A DNA stretch of 64,000 bases from Schlegelella_A sp038231215 (GCA_038231215.1 JBBRLS010000001.1:181532-245531), one strand, 5' to 3'. Numbered from the stretch's first letter, positions 25,699 through 33,837 are shown. Notes: generated from the sequence alone by a model not told the origin. Numbers and translations are program-made.

Positions 25699-26364
25699 AT
25701 GACCGCATCGAACGCCGCCCGTAGCCGCTGGATTGCCATCGCTGCCGTCGCACTCGTCGTCGCCAGCCCCGCTCAAGCGCAGCAGGACGCCAAGGTCTCT
25801 CGCGAGCGGGAGGCACTGCGCCGCTCGCAGGCGGCGTTACACCAGGCGCAGGAGCAGCAGGCGGCGCTGGCCAAAGACAAGTCCGACCTAGTTGCGCAGA
25901 AGGCCATGCGCGACGAGGAACTCAAGCAGGCGAGCACCCAACTCGGTAGCGCCCGCGGCGAGGCAGGCCGGCTCAAGGCACGCTTGACCCACGTCGAAGC
26001 CGAGCTCGATGCGTTGAAGGCCAGCGCGGCAACTGATCGCGACACGGCGGCGAAGAACGCCGCGACTTCCGCCGTGCGGATCGAGCGTACCGACAAACTG
26101 CTCGCAGAGCGCACCCGGACCGTGGCGACGCTGGTCGACCTGCTCGAACGCTCGACCAAGGCACTTGCCGCCGCTGAAGAAGCGAACCGGAAGATGTACA
26201 GTTTTGGCCGCGACATGATCGAGCAGTACCGGCAGGCCACGCCGGCGGACCCGTTTCTGGCGAGCGAATCCGTGCTCGGCTTTGCCGCGGTACGGCGCGA
26301 GAACCGCGCAGAAGAACTGCGCACGCAACTCGACGCGAACCGCGTCGTCGCCACGCCGCGCTGA
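25699..26364 (+). CDS. Periplasmic coiled-coil protein
   Basis: 221 residues. The signal peptide ends SPAQAQ, followed by about 130 residues of uninterrupted heptad-like sequence rich in Ala, Glu, Gln, Lys and Arg (REALRRSQAALHQAQEQQAA and similar), then a short globular tail (FGRDMIEQYRQATPADPFLASE). No catalytic motif. It is the last gene of the two-partner secretion/Ton-like run, 11 bases after the porin, so a structural or spacer role in that periplasmic assembly is likely but unproven. Its TGA lies inside the left arm of a symmetrical hairpin shared with the convergent gene. Confidence 0.85.
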   Translation: MTASNAARSRWIAIAAVALVVASPAQAQQDAKVSREREALRRSQAALHQAQEQQAALAKDKSDLVAQKAMRDEELKQASTQLGSARGEAGRLKARLTHVEAELDALKASAATDRDTAAKNAATSAVRIERTDKLLAERTRTVATLVDLLERSTKALAAAEEANRKMYSFGRDMIEQYRQATPADPFLASESVLGFAAVRRENRAEELRTQLDANRVVATPR

Positions 26365-26393
26365 GCGCTCGGCGCGGCGACGGCGAGCGCTCA
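26362..26393. terminator. Shared bidirectional hairpin between convergent genes
   Basis: TGAGCGCTC (26362-26370) and GAGCGCTCA (26385-26393) are perfect 9-bp arms with a 14-base GC loop. Each arm contains the stop codon of one of the two converging genes. There is no T-tract, so termination strength is uncertain. Confidence 0.55.
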
Positions 26394-27152
26394 GCTCCTG
26401 CGGCGCGCTCTGGCCCAGCCGACGAGCCCGAACCCGCCAAGCAAGGCAGCCAGCGCCGAGGGTTCCGGCACCGGCATCACGGTGATCGCGACGCCGGCGA
26501 ACTTCTTCTCGATGAAAGCCAGTTGGGCGAATGGCTGGCCGGGCGCAGTGAAGGCCGAGAGGCGGTTCTCGATCGTCAGCCCGACCTTGTCGGCAGCGAC
26601 CAGCCAGCCGTTCTGCGCCGTGCCGAAGAGTGGCGGTGTCACCGGCGTCGTGTTGTCGATAAGCGCCGACGCCTGCCAGTCGTGATTGGCGCCGTCGATG
26701 ATGCCGAGCGGCGTCGCAGGGTTGACCACGAGGTTGGACGCGGTCTGCGTGAAGAGCGATTTGTCCGGCATGCTGCCGACGTCGAACGCGCGGAGCTGGC
26801 CAGCGACGTTGACGCTGCTCAGCGCGCCGATCAGCGTGTAGTCGCCGAACTCGGCGAGCAGCAAACTGCCGAAGACGAAGCCGTTCTTCGCGTCAATGAC
26901 CATACCCGAGATCGTCGAGTTGGTCGTGGCGAATCCCGTACCGTTGAGCGATTGGGCCAGGAAGTTGTTGAAGGTGAACGAGATCGTGTCGCCGGTCAGC
27001 GTCGGTGCGCCAAAGAGGCCGAGCTTCGTGTCGTCGTAGGTCAGGTCGAAGTCGGTGCCCGTCAGCGTGATCAAGGTGGCCTGGGCGCTACCCGCGCCGA
27101 GCGCGAGCGTCGCCAGGGCGGCGGCCATCAGGGGATTGAGGCGGGACATCAT
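26391..27152 (-). CDS. PEP-CTERM protein, paralogue A
   Basis: 253 residues. Signal peptide (MAAALATLALGAGSAQA), a mature domain beginning TLITLTGTDFDLTYDDTKLGLF, and a canonical sorting signal VPEPSALAALLGGFGLVG followed by WARARRRS. AGGAG precedes the ATG by eight bases. It is closely similar along its whole length to the next gene on the same strand, so the two arose by tandem duplication. No enzyme motif; probably an exosortase-processed envelope or matrix protein. It shares the hairpin at 26362-26393 with the convergent coiled-coil gene. Confidence 0.93.
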   Translation of the reverse strand: MMSRLNPLMAAALATLALGAGSAQATLITLTGTDFDLTYDDTKLGLFGAPTLTGDTISFTFNNFLAQSLNGTGFATTNSTISGMVIDAKNGFVFGSLLLAEFGDYTLIGALSSVNVAGQLRAFDVGSMPDKSLFTQTASNLVVNPATPLGIIDGANHDWQASALIDNTTPVTPPLFGTAQNGWLVAADKVGLTIENRLSAFTAPGQPFAQLAFIEKKFAGVAITVMPVPEPSALAALLGGFGLVGWARARRRS

Positions 27153-27194
27153 GACGGGGCTCCTGCGGTCTGTGCGTGCACGACTCTAGGCGGA

Positions 27195-27239
27195 CTTCGT
27201 GACGCGAAGGCGTTCCGGAACGTATTCGGTGACGCCGAA
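27195..27239. promoter_or_regulatory. Cluster of inverted repeats upstream of PEP-CTERM paralogue A
   Basis: Three elements in 45 bases: CTTCG-TGACG-CGAAG (27195-27209), a perfect 12-base palindrome CGTTCCGGAACG (27211-27222), and TTCGG-TGACG-CCGAA (27225-27239). The two outer repeats share the same TGACG centre and are exactly 30 bases apart. They lie between the two PEP-CTERM genes, where the paralogue A promoter should be, and look like regulator binding sites. Which protein binds is unknown; EpsA is an obvious candidate to test. Confidence 0.5.
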
Positions 27240-27287
27240 CGGCACATCGCCAATTGCCCTCGTGTTGGCTTGGCGCAGAGGGCAGGT

Positions 27288-28028
27288 TCAGACGCGCCGC
27301 CGCCAGGCGGCGGCACCGATCAACGCCAGGCCGGCCAGCACGGCAAGTGCGCCGGAGGGCCCGGGAACCGGCATCACGGCGATGGCGATGCCGACGAACT
27401 TCTTCTCGATGAAGGCCTGCTGCGCGAACAGCCCGCCCGGCGAAGTGAACGCGATCAAGCGGTTTTCGATCGTCACGCCGATCTGGTCAGCAGTGGCGAG
27501 CCAACCGTTTTGCGGCATGCCGAACAGCGGCGGCGTGACCGGCGTGGCGTTGTCGATGCGCGCCGAAGCCTGCCAGTCGTGGTTGGCGGCGTCGACGATA
27601 TTGAGCGGCGTTGCCGGATTGACGAAGAGATCGCTGGCGGTTTGCGTGGGAACCGGATTGGCGGCGTCGAACGCGCGTAGCTGTCCCTGGACATTGACGG
27701 TGCTGAACGGACCCACCAGCAGGTAGTCACCGAACTCGGCCAGCAGCAAGTCCCCGAAGGTGAAGCCGTTCTTGCTGCTCAACACTATGCCGTCGATCGT
27801 TGAACTGGTCGTGACGAACCCCTGTCCGTTGAGAGACTCGGCGACGAAATTGTTGAACGTGAACGAGATGATGTCTCCACTCAACACCGGCGCGTTGAAC
27901 AGCCCCAGCTTCGTGTCGTCGTAGGTCAGGTCGAAGTCGGTGCCAGTGAGCGTCACCAGGGTTGCCCGGGCAGGGCCTGCGGCCAATGCGAGGGCGACAG
28001 TCGTGGCAACAAGACAGTTCTTGAGCAT
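27288..28028 (-). CDS. PEP-CTERM protein, paralogue B
   Basis: 246 residues from the ATG at 28028; a longer frame opens only with a TTG at 28061. Signal peptide ends AAGPARA, then TLVTLTGTDFDLTYDDTKLGLF, nearly the same as paralogue A. The sorting motif reads VPGPSGALAVLAGLALIG with a final AWRRRV; VPGP in place of VPEP loses the glutamate of the usual motif, so processing by the same exosortase may be weaker or different. It lies between epsA and paralogue A on the same strand; the gap of 145 bases to epsA contains a hairpin (28112-28143) that probably ends the upstream transcript. Confidence 0.9.
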   Translation of the reverse strand: MLKNCLVATTVALALAAGPARATLVTLTGTDFDLTYDDTKLGLFNAPVLSGDIISFTFNNFVAESLNGQGFVTTSSTIDGIVLSSKNGFTFGDLLLAEFGDYLLVGPFSTVNVQGQLRAFDAANPVPTQTASDLFVNPATPLNIVDAANHDWQASARIDNATPVTPPLFGMPQNGWLATADQIGVTIENRLIAFTSPGGLFAQQAFIEKKFVGIAIAVMPVPGPSGALAVLAGLALIGAAAWRRRV

Positions 28029-28111
28029 GGCAATGGTCTGAACAGACGAACGGGCGGACAAAGTTAACGTGGCCAGGTGACGCGGCTACTCGACTTCTGG
28101 GTTCGACGGGG

Positions 28112-28143
28112 GGTCCGATCGGCTCATTCTCGATGAGCGGACC
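28112..28143 (-). terminator. Compound hairpin downstream of epsA
   Basis: GGTCCG (28112-28117) pairs with CGGACC (28138-28143), and inside it CTCAT (28123-28127) pairs with ATGAG (28133-28137). It lies 31 bases past the epsA stop. No T-tract is visible, so it may act as a weak terminator or stabiliser. Confidence 0.45.
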
Positions 28144-28173
28144 ACGCGAGACCCTAACGGAGGGTGTGCCCGC

Positions 28174-28998
28174 TCAGCCTTCGCTGACTGAGCGCCCCAG
28201 CAGGTTCAGCGTCATCGCCCGGGCGACCGCCTGGGCGCGGTTGGCGGCGCCGAGCTTGCGCAGGATTTTCTGCACGTGATTTTTGACGGTGAGCGGGCTG
28301 ATGTTGAGTTCGGTGCCGATCTCGTGGTTGCTCATGCCTTCGCGAACCCAGCCGAGGATCTGCTTCTCGCGCTCGGTGATCGCGGAGCGGCTGGTGCCCT
28401 CGCGCGTCGGTGCCGGCGGCGGAACGTCGTTCATTTCCCGCTCCACGGACTGCACGCGCAGGTAGGTCGTGTGCAGGTGGGGCATCAGCATGTCGACGTA
28501 GACGCGCTGCCGTTCGCTGAAGCGCTTGCCCGGCGACCCGAACACGAACAGGCTTTCCAACTCGTTGAGCCGCTGCGGCCGCGACACGCAGTGGATCAGC
28601 AGTTCGCTGAAGCCCGCGCCGAGCAGTTCGTCCCGCGCCGGCTCGACGGCGCGTCCGGCCAGGCTTTCCAGATCGAGCACGTAGGGCTTGCCGCGGTTGT
28701 CGATCCAGGCCCCGACGGCCCGCTGCATCAGCGCCGACTGGCCATCGGTCAGGGTGGCGAGCACCGTCGCCGGGATGAAGATCGAGTTGAAGACCTCCAG
28801 ATGCACCTGCTTTCTGGCACGCTTCCACGCGCCGCAGACGGCCATCTGATGGGGCAGCAGAGCCTGCAGGCTGCTCTGCGACCAGACGAAGAACTGATAG
28901 CGCCGCTGCACGCCCGCCGCGTTCTCGATGATGCGAACGAGATTCTCCGCGTGGGAGGCTTCGATCGCCCCCGACGTGATCGCCAGTTCGTTGCTCAT
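28174..28998 (-). CDS. epsA: LuxR-type transcriptional regulator EpsA (PEP-CTERM/exopolysaccharide associated)
   Basis: 274 residues. The N-terminal sensor-like half (YQFFVWSQSSLQALLPH, then KPYVLDLESLAGRAVEPARDELL) is the pattern of the EpsA family found with exosortase and methanolan-type exopolysaccharide genes. The C-terminal LuxR helix-turn-helix (about 208-270) reads ITEREKQILGWVREGMSNHE, then ISPLTVKNHVQKILRKL. It should bind DNA and control exopolysaccharide or PEP-CTERM genes such as those beside it. It follows the secretion operon on the same strand with an 84-base gap containing a TATAAA-like -10 on the minus strand (29051-29056), so it may also have its own promoter. Confidence 0.9.
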   Translation of the reverse strand: MSNELAITSGAIEASHAENLVRIIENAAGVQRRYQFFVWSQSSLQALLPHQMAVCGAWKRARKQVHLEVFNSIFIPATVLATLTDGQSALMQRAVGAWIDNRGKPYVLDLESLAGRAVEPARDELLGAGFSELLIHCVSRPQRLNELESLFVFGSPGKRFSERQRVYVDMLMPHLHTTYLRVQSVEREMNDVPPPAPTREGTSRSAITEREKQILGWVREGMSNHEIGTELNISPLTVKNHVQKILRKLGAANRAQAVARAMTLNLLGRSVSEG

Positions 28999-29082
28999 CC
29001 CGCCCTTTTCGAGTGAAACGCGAGCGTATTCATGGCCGGTGACTGTTTGTTTTATACGGCCTGCGGCTATGCGCCGATCGGA

Positions 29083-29598
29083 CTATTGAGGGACGGGTGG
29101 CGCCGACGCCGCATCGGCCGGCCGCGACGCCGCGGGGGTGAAAGAGAAGATGCGCTCCGAGATCCGTCTCTGTACGCCCGGCGGCGCCGTCGGCATGCCG
29201 CGGATGTCGAAGGCGATCGCGTTCGAACGGCTGTGCACGCCGCGGATCCGCTCTCCTTCGGCATCGGTGATCAGCACCCAGTCGCTCTGGCCGGTGAAAG
29301 GGTCGGCGTAGACGCGACGCAGATAGCGGCGCAGGGCGCCGCTGCGCCGGTCGCCGACGAGATCTTCGAGCCGACGCGGCAGCTCCTTGTACGCGGTCCA
29401 GTAGGCCTCGATCGCCCGTTCGATCTCGAGGCCGCGCGCACCGAGCTCGGCCTCTTTGTCGCGCTGCACCGCCGAGCTCGTGCGTGCGCCGATCGCCGCT
29501 GCCGTGGCCGAGGCCGCGGCGATCGCAAACAGCAGCCACAGGTAGGTGAAGCCGCGAGCTTGCCGGCTGCAGTGCCTGTGCGCAGGGATGCGGTGCAT
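29083..29598 (-). CDS. Atypical type II secretion pseudopilin (minor)
   Basis: 171 residues from the ATG at 29598, four bases after the previous stop. The prepilin-like junction is QARGFTYLWLLFAIAAASA: the G-F cleavage site and hydrophobic helix are present, but the position normally held by Glu5 is tryptophan, as in tip pseudopilins such as GspK that lack this glutamate. The body resembles GspG-type sequences (YLRRVYADPFTGQSDWVLI), which is unlike GspK. It is probably a minor pseudopilin initiating or capping the fibre. It is the last gene of the secretion operon. Confidence 0.8.
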   Translation of the reverse strand: MHRIPAHRHCSRQARGFTYLWLLFAIAAASATAAAIGARTSSAVQRDKEAELGARGLEIERAIEAYWTAYKELPRRLEDLVGDRRSGALRRYLRRVYADPFTGQSDWVLITDAEGERIRGVHSRSNAIAFDIRGMPTAPPGVQRRISERIFSFTPAASRPADAASAPPVPQ

Positions 29599-29602
29599 TA
29601 CG

Positions 29603-30019
29603 TTACCAGTCCGCGAACAGGCGGCCGTCGGACGCCCGCGAGGCCGAGCCGCTGCGCACGTCGTACACCTTGCCAGCGGCACCAAGGTCGGAAGGCGGCG
29701 TCAGCGTCACCCAGGTGCCGGCGCTGCCGGTCAGGGGATCGTCGGGGATCGCGCGCAAATAGCGCTTGGCGACGAGCTCCTCGAGCGCTTCCGGGTAGCG
29801 GCTCTTGTCGGCCGCGAAGTGGTCGATCGCGTCGCGCATCACGTTGAGCGAGGTACGCAGCGTGTTTTCGCGCGCCCGCGCCACGCTGTGAAAGTAGCGC
29901 GGCGCCGCGATCGAGACCAGCAGGGCGACGATGGCCATCACGACGATAAGCTCGATCAGTGTGAAGCCACCGCGGTACCGTCCCGCGAACGTAGTCTGTC
30001 GCCGCGTGAGCATCACCAT
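29603..30019 (-). CDS. Type II secretion pseudopilin (GspG/PulG-like)
   Basis: 138 residues with a standard type IV prepilin junction: RGGFTLIELIVVMAIVALLVS, Glu5 present. The body has the pseudopilin helix plus YPEALEELVAKRYLRAIPDDPLTG, the loop of GspG/PilE-like major pseudopilins. It needs cleavage by a prepilin peptidase, which is not encoded in this window. Its start overlaps the preceding gene's end by seven bases, so it is co-translated with its neighbours. Confidence 0.9.
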   Translation of the reverse strand: MVMLTRRQTTFAGRYRGGFTLIELIVVMAIVALLVSIAAPRYFHSVARARENTLRTSLNVMRDAIDHFAADKSRYPEALEELVAKRYLRAIPDDPLTGSAGTWVTLTPPSDLGAAGKVYDVRSGSASRASDGRLFADW

Positions 30020-30561
30020 TCCCGATACGGTGTGCCGTCGAGGCCGATGCCGTCGGAGAGCGAGCGCACGTCGAAGACGTCGCCGCCGGGCGCCGGCGCC
30101 TCGGGCGGGCTGCTATAGCTGCGCAAGGCCCACGTCTCGGCGGCGGGCAGGTCAGGATCGGCGAACGGGTCGCGCGGCAGGCGACGCAGGAAGTAGAGCT
30201 TGCGCGTCTTGGTCGTCCGTTGCGGTTCGGCGCCGTGGTCGAGGCCCGGCTGGGCGCCTGACGGAGCCTCGAGGCTGCCTTCGACGCCGTCTACAAGCGC
30301 CCGCAGGTTCGGCGGGTAGCCGCTGGCGTCGGCCGGGACCTGGATCCGATGCTCGTTCGCGGCGCGTTTATAGGCATCGATTGCGCCGCGTACGGCGCGC
30401 AAGTTCTCGCGCAGCTGCAGCTCGTCGCTGCGTCGTTTGGCCAGCGCCCAGATCGGCTGGGCCGCGGCGGCGAGGATGCCCACCAAGGCGACGACGACGA
30501 CCATCTCGATAAGAGTGAAGCCCCGCGCAACGCGGCGCGAAGGACGGCGCAGCGTTGTCAT
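30013..30561 (-). CDS. Type II secretion pseudopilin (prepilin-type N-terminus)
   Basis: 182 residues from the ATG at 30561, which overlaps the secretin stop (ATGA). Junction RGFTLIEMVVVVALVGILAAA with Glu5. The C-terminal part (FLRRLPRDPFADPDLPAAETW) again follows the GspG-like pattern with a DPF loop, but the protein is longer than GspG by a Gly/Pro-rich insertion. Together with the next two genes it makes four pseudopilin-like proteins in this operon (GspG lies at the other end). Confidence 0.9.
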   Translation of the reverse strand: MTTLRRPSRRVARGFTLIEMVVVVALVGILAAAAQPIWALAKRRSDELQLRENLRAVRGAIDAYKRAANEHRIQVPADASGYPPNLRALVDGVEGSLEAPSGAQPGLDHGAEPQRTTKTRKLYFLRRLPRDPFADPDLPAAETWALRSYSSPPEAPAPGGDVFDVRSLSDGIGLDGTPYREW

Positions 30562-32717
30562 CGCCGCGGCACCACCGAAACGGCCGTGCTGCCTTCGACC
30601 GACACGCTCAGCGACGTGCCGTTCGACGTGACCGCGACAACGTCGATCGCGATCTCGCTCGAGCGCTGAGTCAGTGTCGGACGGGCGCGCAGGACGACCA
30701 CCTTGTGCTCGCCGGGCGGCATCTCGAACGCGACGCTGGTGCCGTCCTTGCCGTCGGTGGATTCCAGGACTTCGCCATCGAACTCCAGTGTCCCGCGGAC
30801 GATCGCCTGCGACTCGTTCTGCAGGGTGATCGAGACAGCCTCGCCCGGCGCGACCGTGCCGCTCGTCGTCACCTGCAGCCGGGCGCGCATTTCCGTCTCG
30901 CGGGGCGCGGCGATGCCCGCGGTAGGCGCGGGTGCGGCACCGGCGCCGACCGCCATCGGCACGTTCACCTTGGATTGATTGCGCATGCGCAGCGAATCGG
31001 CGCCGGGGCTCGCGTCGTTGCCGGCAGCGAGCGTGAGCGTTGCCGCGTCGGGCAGCCCGAGGTTGCGCACGACGCGCGGCGTGATCAGCAACACGACCTC
31101 GCTCTTGTTGCGCGTGTCGCTGTGCACGCCGAACAGTCGCCCGAGCAAGGGTGCCTGCGACAGCCCGGGCACGCCGTCGACGGCCTTGCGATCCTCGTCG
31201 TTGATCAGGCCGGCGAGGATCTGCGTCTCGCCATCTCGGAGGCGCAGCGAGGTGGTCGCGTTGCGCGTACCGACCTGGTAGGCGATCGATCCCTGCGGGC
31301 CGTTGACCTGGCGGATCAGGTTGGTGACTTCGAGGCTCACCTTCATGATCACGTCGTCGTCGAGTTGCACGCTGGGCTCGACCTCGAGCTTGAGGCCGGT
31401 GTCGAGGTAGGTCACGGTCGTCGACACGCCCACGTTGACGACCGAGGTCGACGTGAACACCGGGAGCTTCTCGCCGATCTGCACCTTGGCCTTCTCGTGG
31501 TTGCGGGCGCGTAGCCTCGGGTTGGCGAGCAGGTTGGTCGTGCCAGAGGTGCCGTGGATCGTCGCCACGAGCCCCGGGTTCGCGATCGAGACGCGGAAGT
31601 TGCCCCGGTCGGCGTTCGTCACGTTGCCGACGAAATTGGGGACGCCGTACTCGACCGTCTGCGGCCATTTCACGCCGAGCTCGTCGAGTCGGTTCGTGGC
31701 GATCTCCAGCACCTCGACCTCAAGCATCACTTCGGGCTCAGGCAGGTCGAGCGAGGCGATCAGGCCTTCGACGAGGCGCACGACCTCAGGGGTGTCGCGG
31801 ATGACGACGAGATTGAGCCGCTCGTCGATGAAGATGTCGCGCGTCTTGGCCATGGTCCTGATCAGCGCCTGCGCCTGCTTCACGTCGGCGTTGGTGAGGA
31901 AGAAGCTGCGCGTCACCAGTTCCTGGTGCTCGCGCTGCTTGGCCGGGTTGTTCGGGTAGATCAATATCGAGCTGTCGTTGAGGACCTTGCGGTCGAGCTG
32001 CTGCGTCGACAGGATCACCTTCATGGCCTCGTCGAGCGACACGTCCTTCAGGAAGACATTGATGCGCGTGTCGCTCTTGACGTCCTTGTCGAACACGAAG
32101 TTGACGCCTGAAGAGCGGCCGAGCGTCTCGAACACGCTGCGCAGCGGCGCCTCGCGGAATTCGAGCGTCAACGGCTTCTGGAAGGCAGGCGCCATGGTGC
32201 TGACGGGCCGAGGCGCACGTTGCCGTTCGGCGAGGCGCCGCTGCAGCGCGCGCGCCGCCGGGAGCCCGGGAGACTCCGACAGCACTTCGCGCACGATCTG
32301 CGCGGAGTCGTCGAAGCGTGCCTGCCCGAAGGCGCGGGTCGCCTCGGCGATGCGTCGCTCGAGCTGAGCGTCCCGGTCGAGCGTGCGGCGCAGGCCGGCG
32401 CTGCGCGGGTCGCGGGCGTCGATCGCCTCCATGCGCAGCAGCAGCATGCGCGCTGCGTCGCTTTCGCCCTGGATGCGTGCCGCCGACGCCTGGTTGGCGA
32501 GCTGCGACATCGCCACGTTGCGCTCGCGGGCAAGCGCCGCGCGGACGGCATGATCGGCGGGAGCCGAAGCAGCGAGGCTGCGCAGCATCAGGTACGACTG
32601 CTCATGGTCGCCCGCCAATGCCAGGCGCTCCGCCTCGTCGGTCGGCGCACTCGCGCAAGCCACGAGCGCGAACGCGAACGCCGCCGCCACCGGCAACCCT
32701 CGGGACAGGAATCTCAT
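30558..32717 (-). CDS. Type II secretion secretin (GspD-like) lipoprotein with TPR and C-terminal extension
   Basis: 719 residues. Lipobox LVACAS puts the lipidated cysteine at position 21. An N-terminal helical, TPR-like segment (about 25-170) precedes an STN/N0-like domain (LTLEFREAPLRSVFETLGR, near 185), an N1-like domain with RSFFLTNADVKQAQALIRTM, and the secretin core (VMLEVEVLEIATNRLDELGV to VVLLITPRVVRNL, about 320-545, including VPGLSQAPLLGRLFG). Unlike housekeeping GspD it has roughly 150 more residues forming an Ig/cohesin-like beta domain. It forms the outer-membrane channel; the extension may be periplasmic or surface exposed. Overlaps both neighbours by ATGA. Confidence 0.92.
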   Translation of the reverse strand: MRFLSRGLPVAAAFAFALVACASAPTDEAERLALAGDHEQSYLMLRSLAASAPADHAVRAALARERNVAMSQLANQASAARIQGESDAARMLLLRMEAIDARDPRSAGLRRTLDRDAQLERRIAEATRAFGQARFDDSAQIVREVLSESPGLPAARALQRRLAERQRAPRPVSTMAPAFQKPLTLEFREAPLRSVFETLGRSSGVNFVFDKDVKSDTRINVFLKDVSLDEAMKVILSTQQLDRKVLNDSSILIYPNNPAKQREHQELVTRSFFLTNADVKQAQALIRTMAKTRDIFIDERLNLVVIRDTPEVVRLVEGLIASLDLPEPEVMLEVEVLEIATNRLDELGVKWPQTVEYGVPNFVGNVTNADRGNFRVSIANPGLVATIHGTSGTTNLLANPRLRARNHEKAKVQIGEKLPVFTSTSVVNVGVSTTVTYLDTGLKLEVEPSVQLDDDVIMKVSLEVTNLIRQVNGPQGSIAYQVGTRNATTSLRLRDGETQILAGLINDEDRKAVDGVPGLSQAPLLGRLFGVHSDTRNKSEVVLLITPRVVRNLGLPDAATLTLAAGNDASPGADSLRMRNQSKVNVPMAVGAGAAPAPTAGIAAPRETEMRARLQVTTSGTVAPGEAVSITLQNESQAIVRGTLEFDGEVLESTDGKDGTSVAFEMPPGEHKVVVLRARPTLTQRSSEIAIDVVAVTSNGTSLSVSVEGSTAVSVVPRR

Positions 32718-33283
32718 GATGTCTTGAAGCCCAGCTCTTGCTTGCTGTTGCCTGGCAGCCAGGTCAGGGTGATGCCGTCGGGTCGGACCGCATCGACGCG
32801 CCAGACCTCGTCGACGACGTCACCCGCCTTGACGGCGATGCTGCGTAGCGGGCCGGTGAGCAAAGCCTGCGGCTGGCCGTCGTCGATGCGGCCGATCAGC
32901 ACGTAGGCGAACGGCGGAGCGACAGGGGCTGGTGGCGCGGGCGCGGGCGCGCGCACGACGGGCGGGGCGGGAGGCGCAGGTGGCGGTTCGGGTGCGCTCC
33001 AGGCGGCGGCATCGATCTCGAAGGTCGACACAGGGCGCGAGGCGATCGGCGCCGGCCATGGCTCGGCCGCCGCGCCGAGCGTGACGCGGGCTGCGCCACG
33101 CGTCGGCTTGGCATCGGCCACGCGTACCCGCCCGGCCGGTGCGACGACTTCGCCCGAGTCGTCCTGCCAACCCGCCCACGCGGTGGCAACAAGGGTTGCG
33201 GCCAGGGCGACGCCCAGCATGCGCCGCGCCGGCTGCCGCGGCGTTGCCGGCTTGGCGCCGGCCACGCGACGGTCGCCGCTCAT
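32714..33283 (-). CDS. Type II secretion GspC-like inner-membrane protein
   Basis: 189 residues. One N-terminal transmembrane helix (about 22-38, MLGVALAATLVATAWAGW), a long proline/alanine linker, and a small C-terminal beta domain (FAYVLIGRIDDGQPQALLTG, then KAGDVVDEVWRVDAVRPDGITLTW) with the homology-region look of GspC/PilP, which links the inner-membrane platform to the secretin. It lacks a PDZ domain. ATGA overlaps on both sides place it between the GspM-like gene and the secretin. Confidence 0.82.
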   Translation of the reverse strand: MSGDRRVAGAKPATPRQPARRMLGVALAATLVATAWAGWQDDSGEVVAPAGRVRVADAKPTRGAARVTLGAAAEPWPAPIASRPVSTFEIDAAAWSAPEPPPAPPAPPVVRAPAPAPPAPVAPPFAYVLIGRIDDGQPQALLTGPLRSIAVKAGDVVDEVWRVDAVRPDGITLTWLPGNSKQELGFKTS

Positions 33284-33837
33284 GGCAGCGCCGCCGGGGC
33301 AGAAGGCGCTCGTCCCGACGTGCCTTCACGGGTGTAGAGAGACCAGACCGACGTGACCTCGACAAGCTGGGCGGTCGCTGCGGCGCGGCGCAATTGCAGC
33401 CGGTCGAGTCCGGTTGCCGGATCGTCGCGCAGCGCGTCGTCGACCATACCGCGCAGCGCGCCATAGCTCCCCGATAGTGGCAGCGTGACCTGGTAGCGCG
33501 CCAGGCCGGGAACGCCGTCGCGCGCCGGGTGGAAGTCGGCGCGCTGCCAGGCGAGCTTGCGTGAGGTGGCCGCGGCCAGCAGCAACTCGACGCGCTGCGG
33601 CCGGCTCGCCTGTTCGGGGAAGGCCGCGATGAAGCGCTCGCCCGGAGGCCGGTCGCTTCGTTCGCCGCGCGGCCCGGTGCGTGGCATGGGCAGGCGCACC
33701 GTGGCCCGGGCCTCGCGCAAGGCGTCGAGCTGACGGCGCTCGGCCGGAATCCAGAAGATCCAGAGCAAGGCGGCGAGCGCCCAGGCGATCACGCCGATCG
33801 CGGCGAGCCGAAAGGGCGTGAAGACGGGGTTCATCAA
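33280..33837 (-). CDS. Type II secretion GspM-like protein
   Basis: 185 residues. A transmembrane helix near the N-terminus (LAAIGVIAWALAALLWIFWI) is followed by a coiled segment and a small ferredoxin-like domain (YQVTLPLSGSYGALRGMVDDAL). This size and layout match GspM/PilO assembly-platform proteins. Assignment rests on architecture and position rather than a strong motif. Its ATG overlaps the stop of the PilN-like gene. Confidence 0.75.
   Translation of the reverse strand: MMNPVFTPFRLAAIGVIAWALAALLWIFWIPAERRQLDALREARATVRLPMPRTGPRGERSDRPPGERFIAAFPEQASRPQRVELLLAAATSRKLAWQRADFHPARDGVPGLARYQVTLPLSGSYGALRGMVDDALRDDPATGLDRLQLRRAAATAQLVEVTSVWSLYTREGTSGRAPSAPAALP

Noticed and set aside
23867..25816. 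Open frame of 649 codons on the minus strand.
   Set aside because: Antisense to the porin gene; composition and lack of motifs mark it as a shadow.
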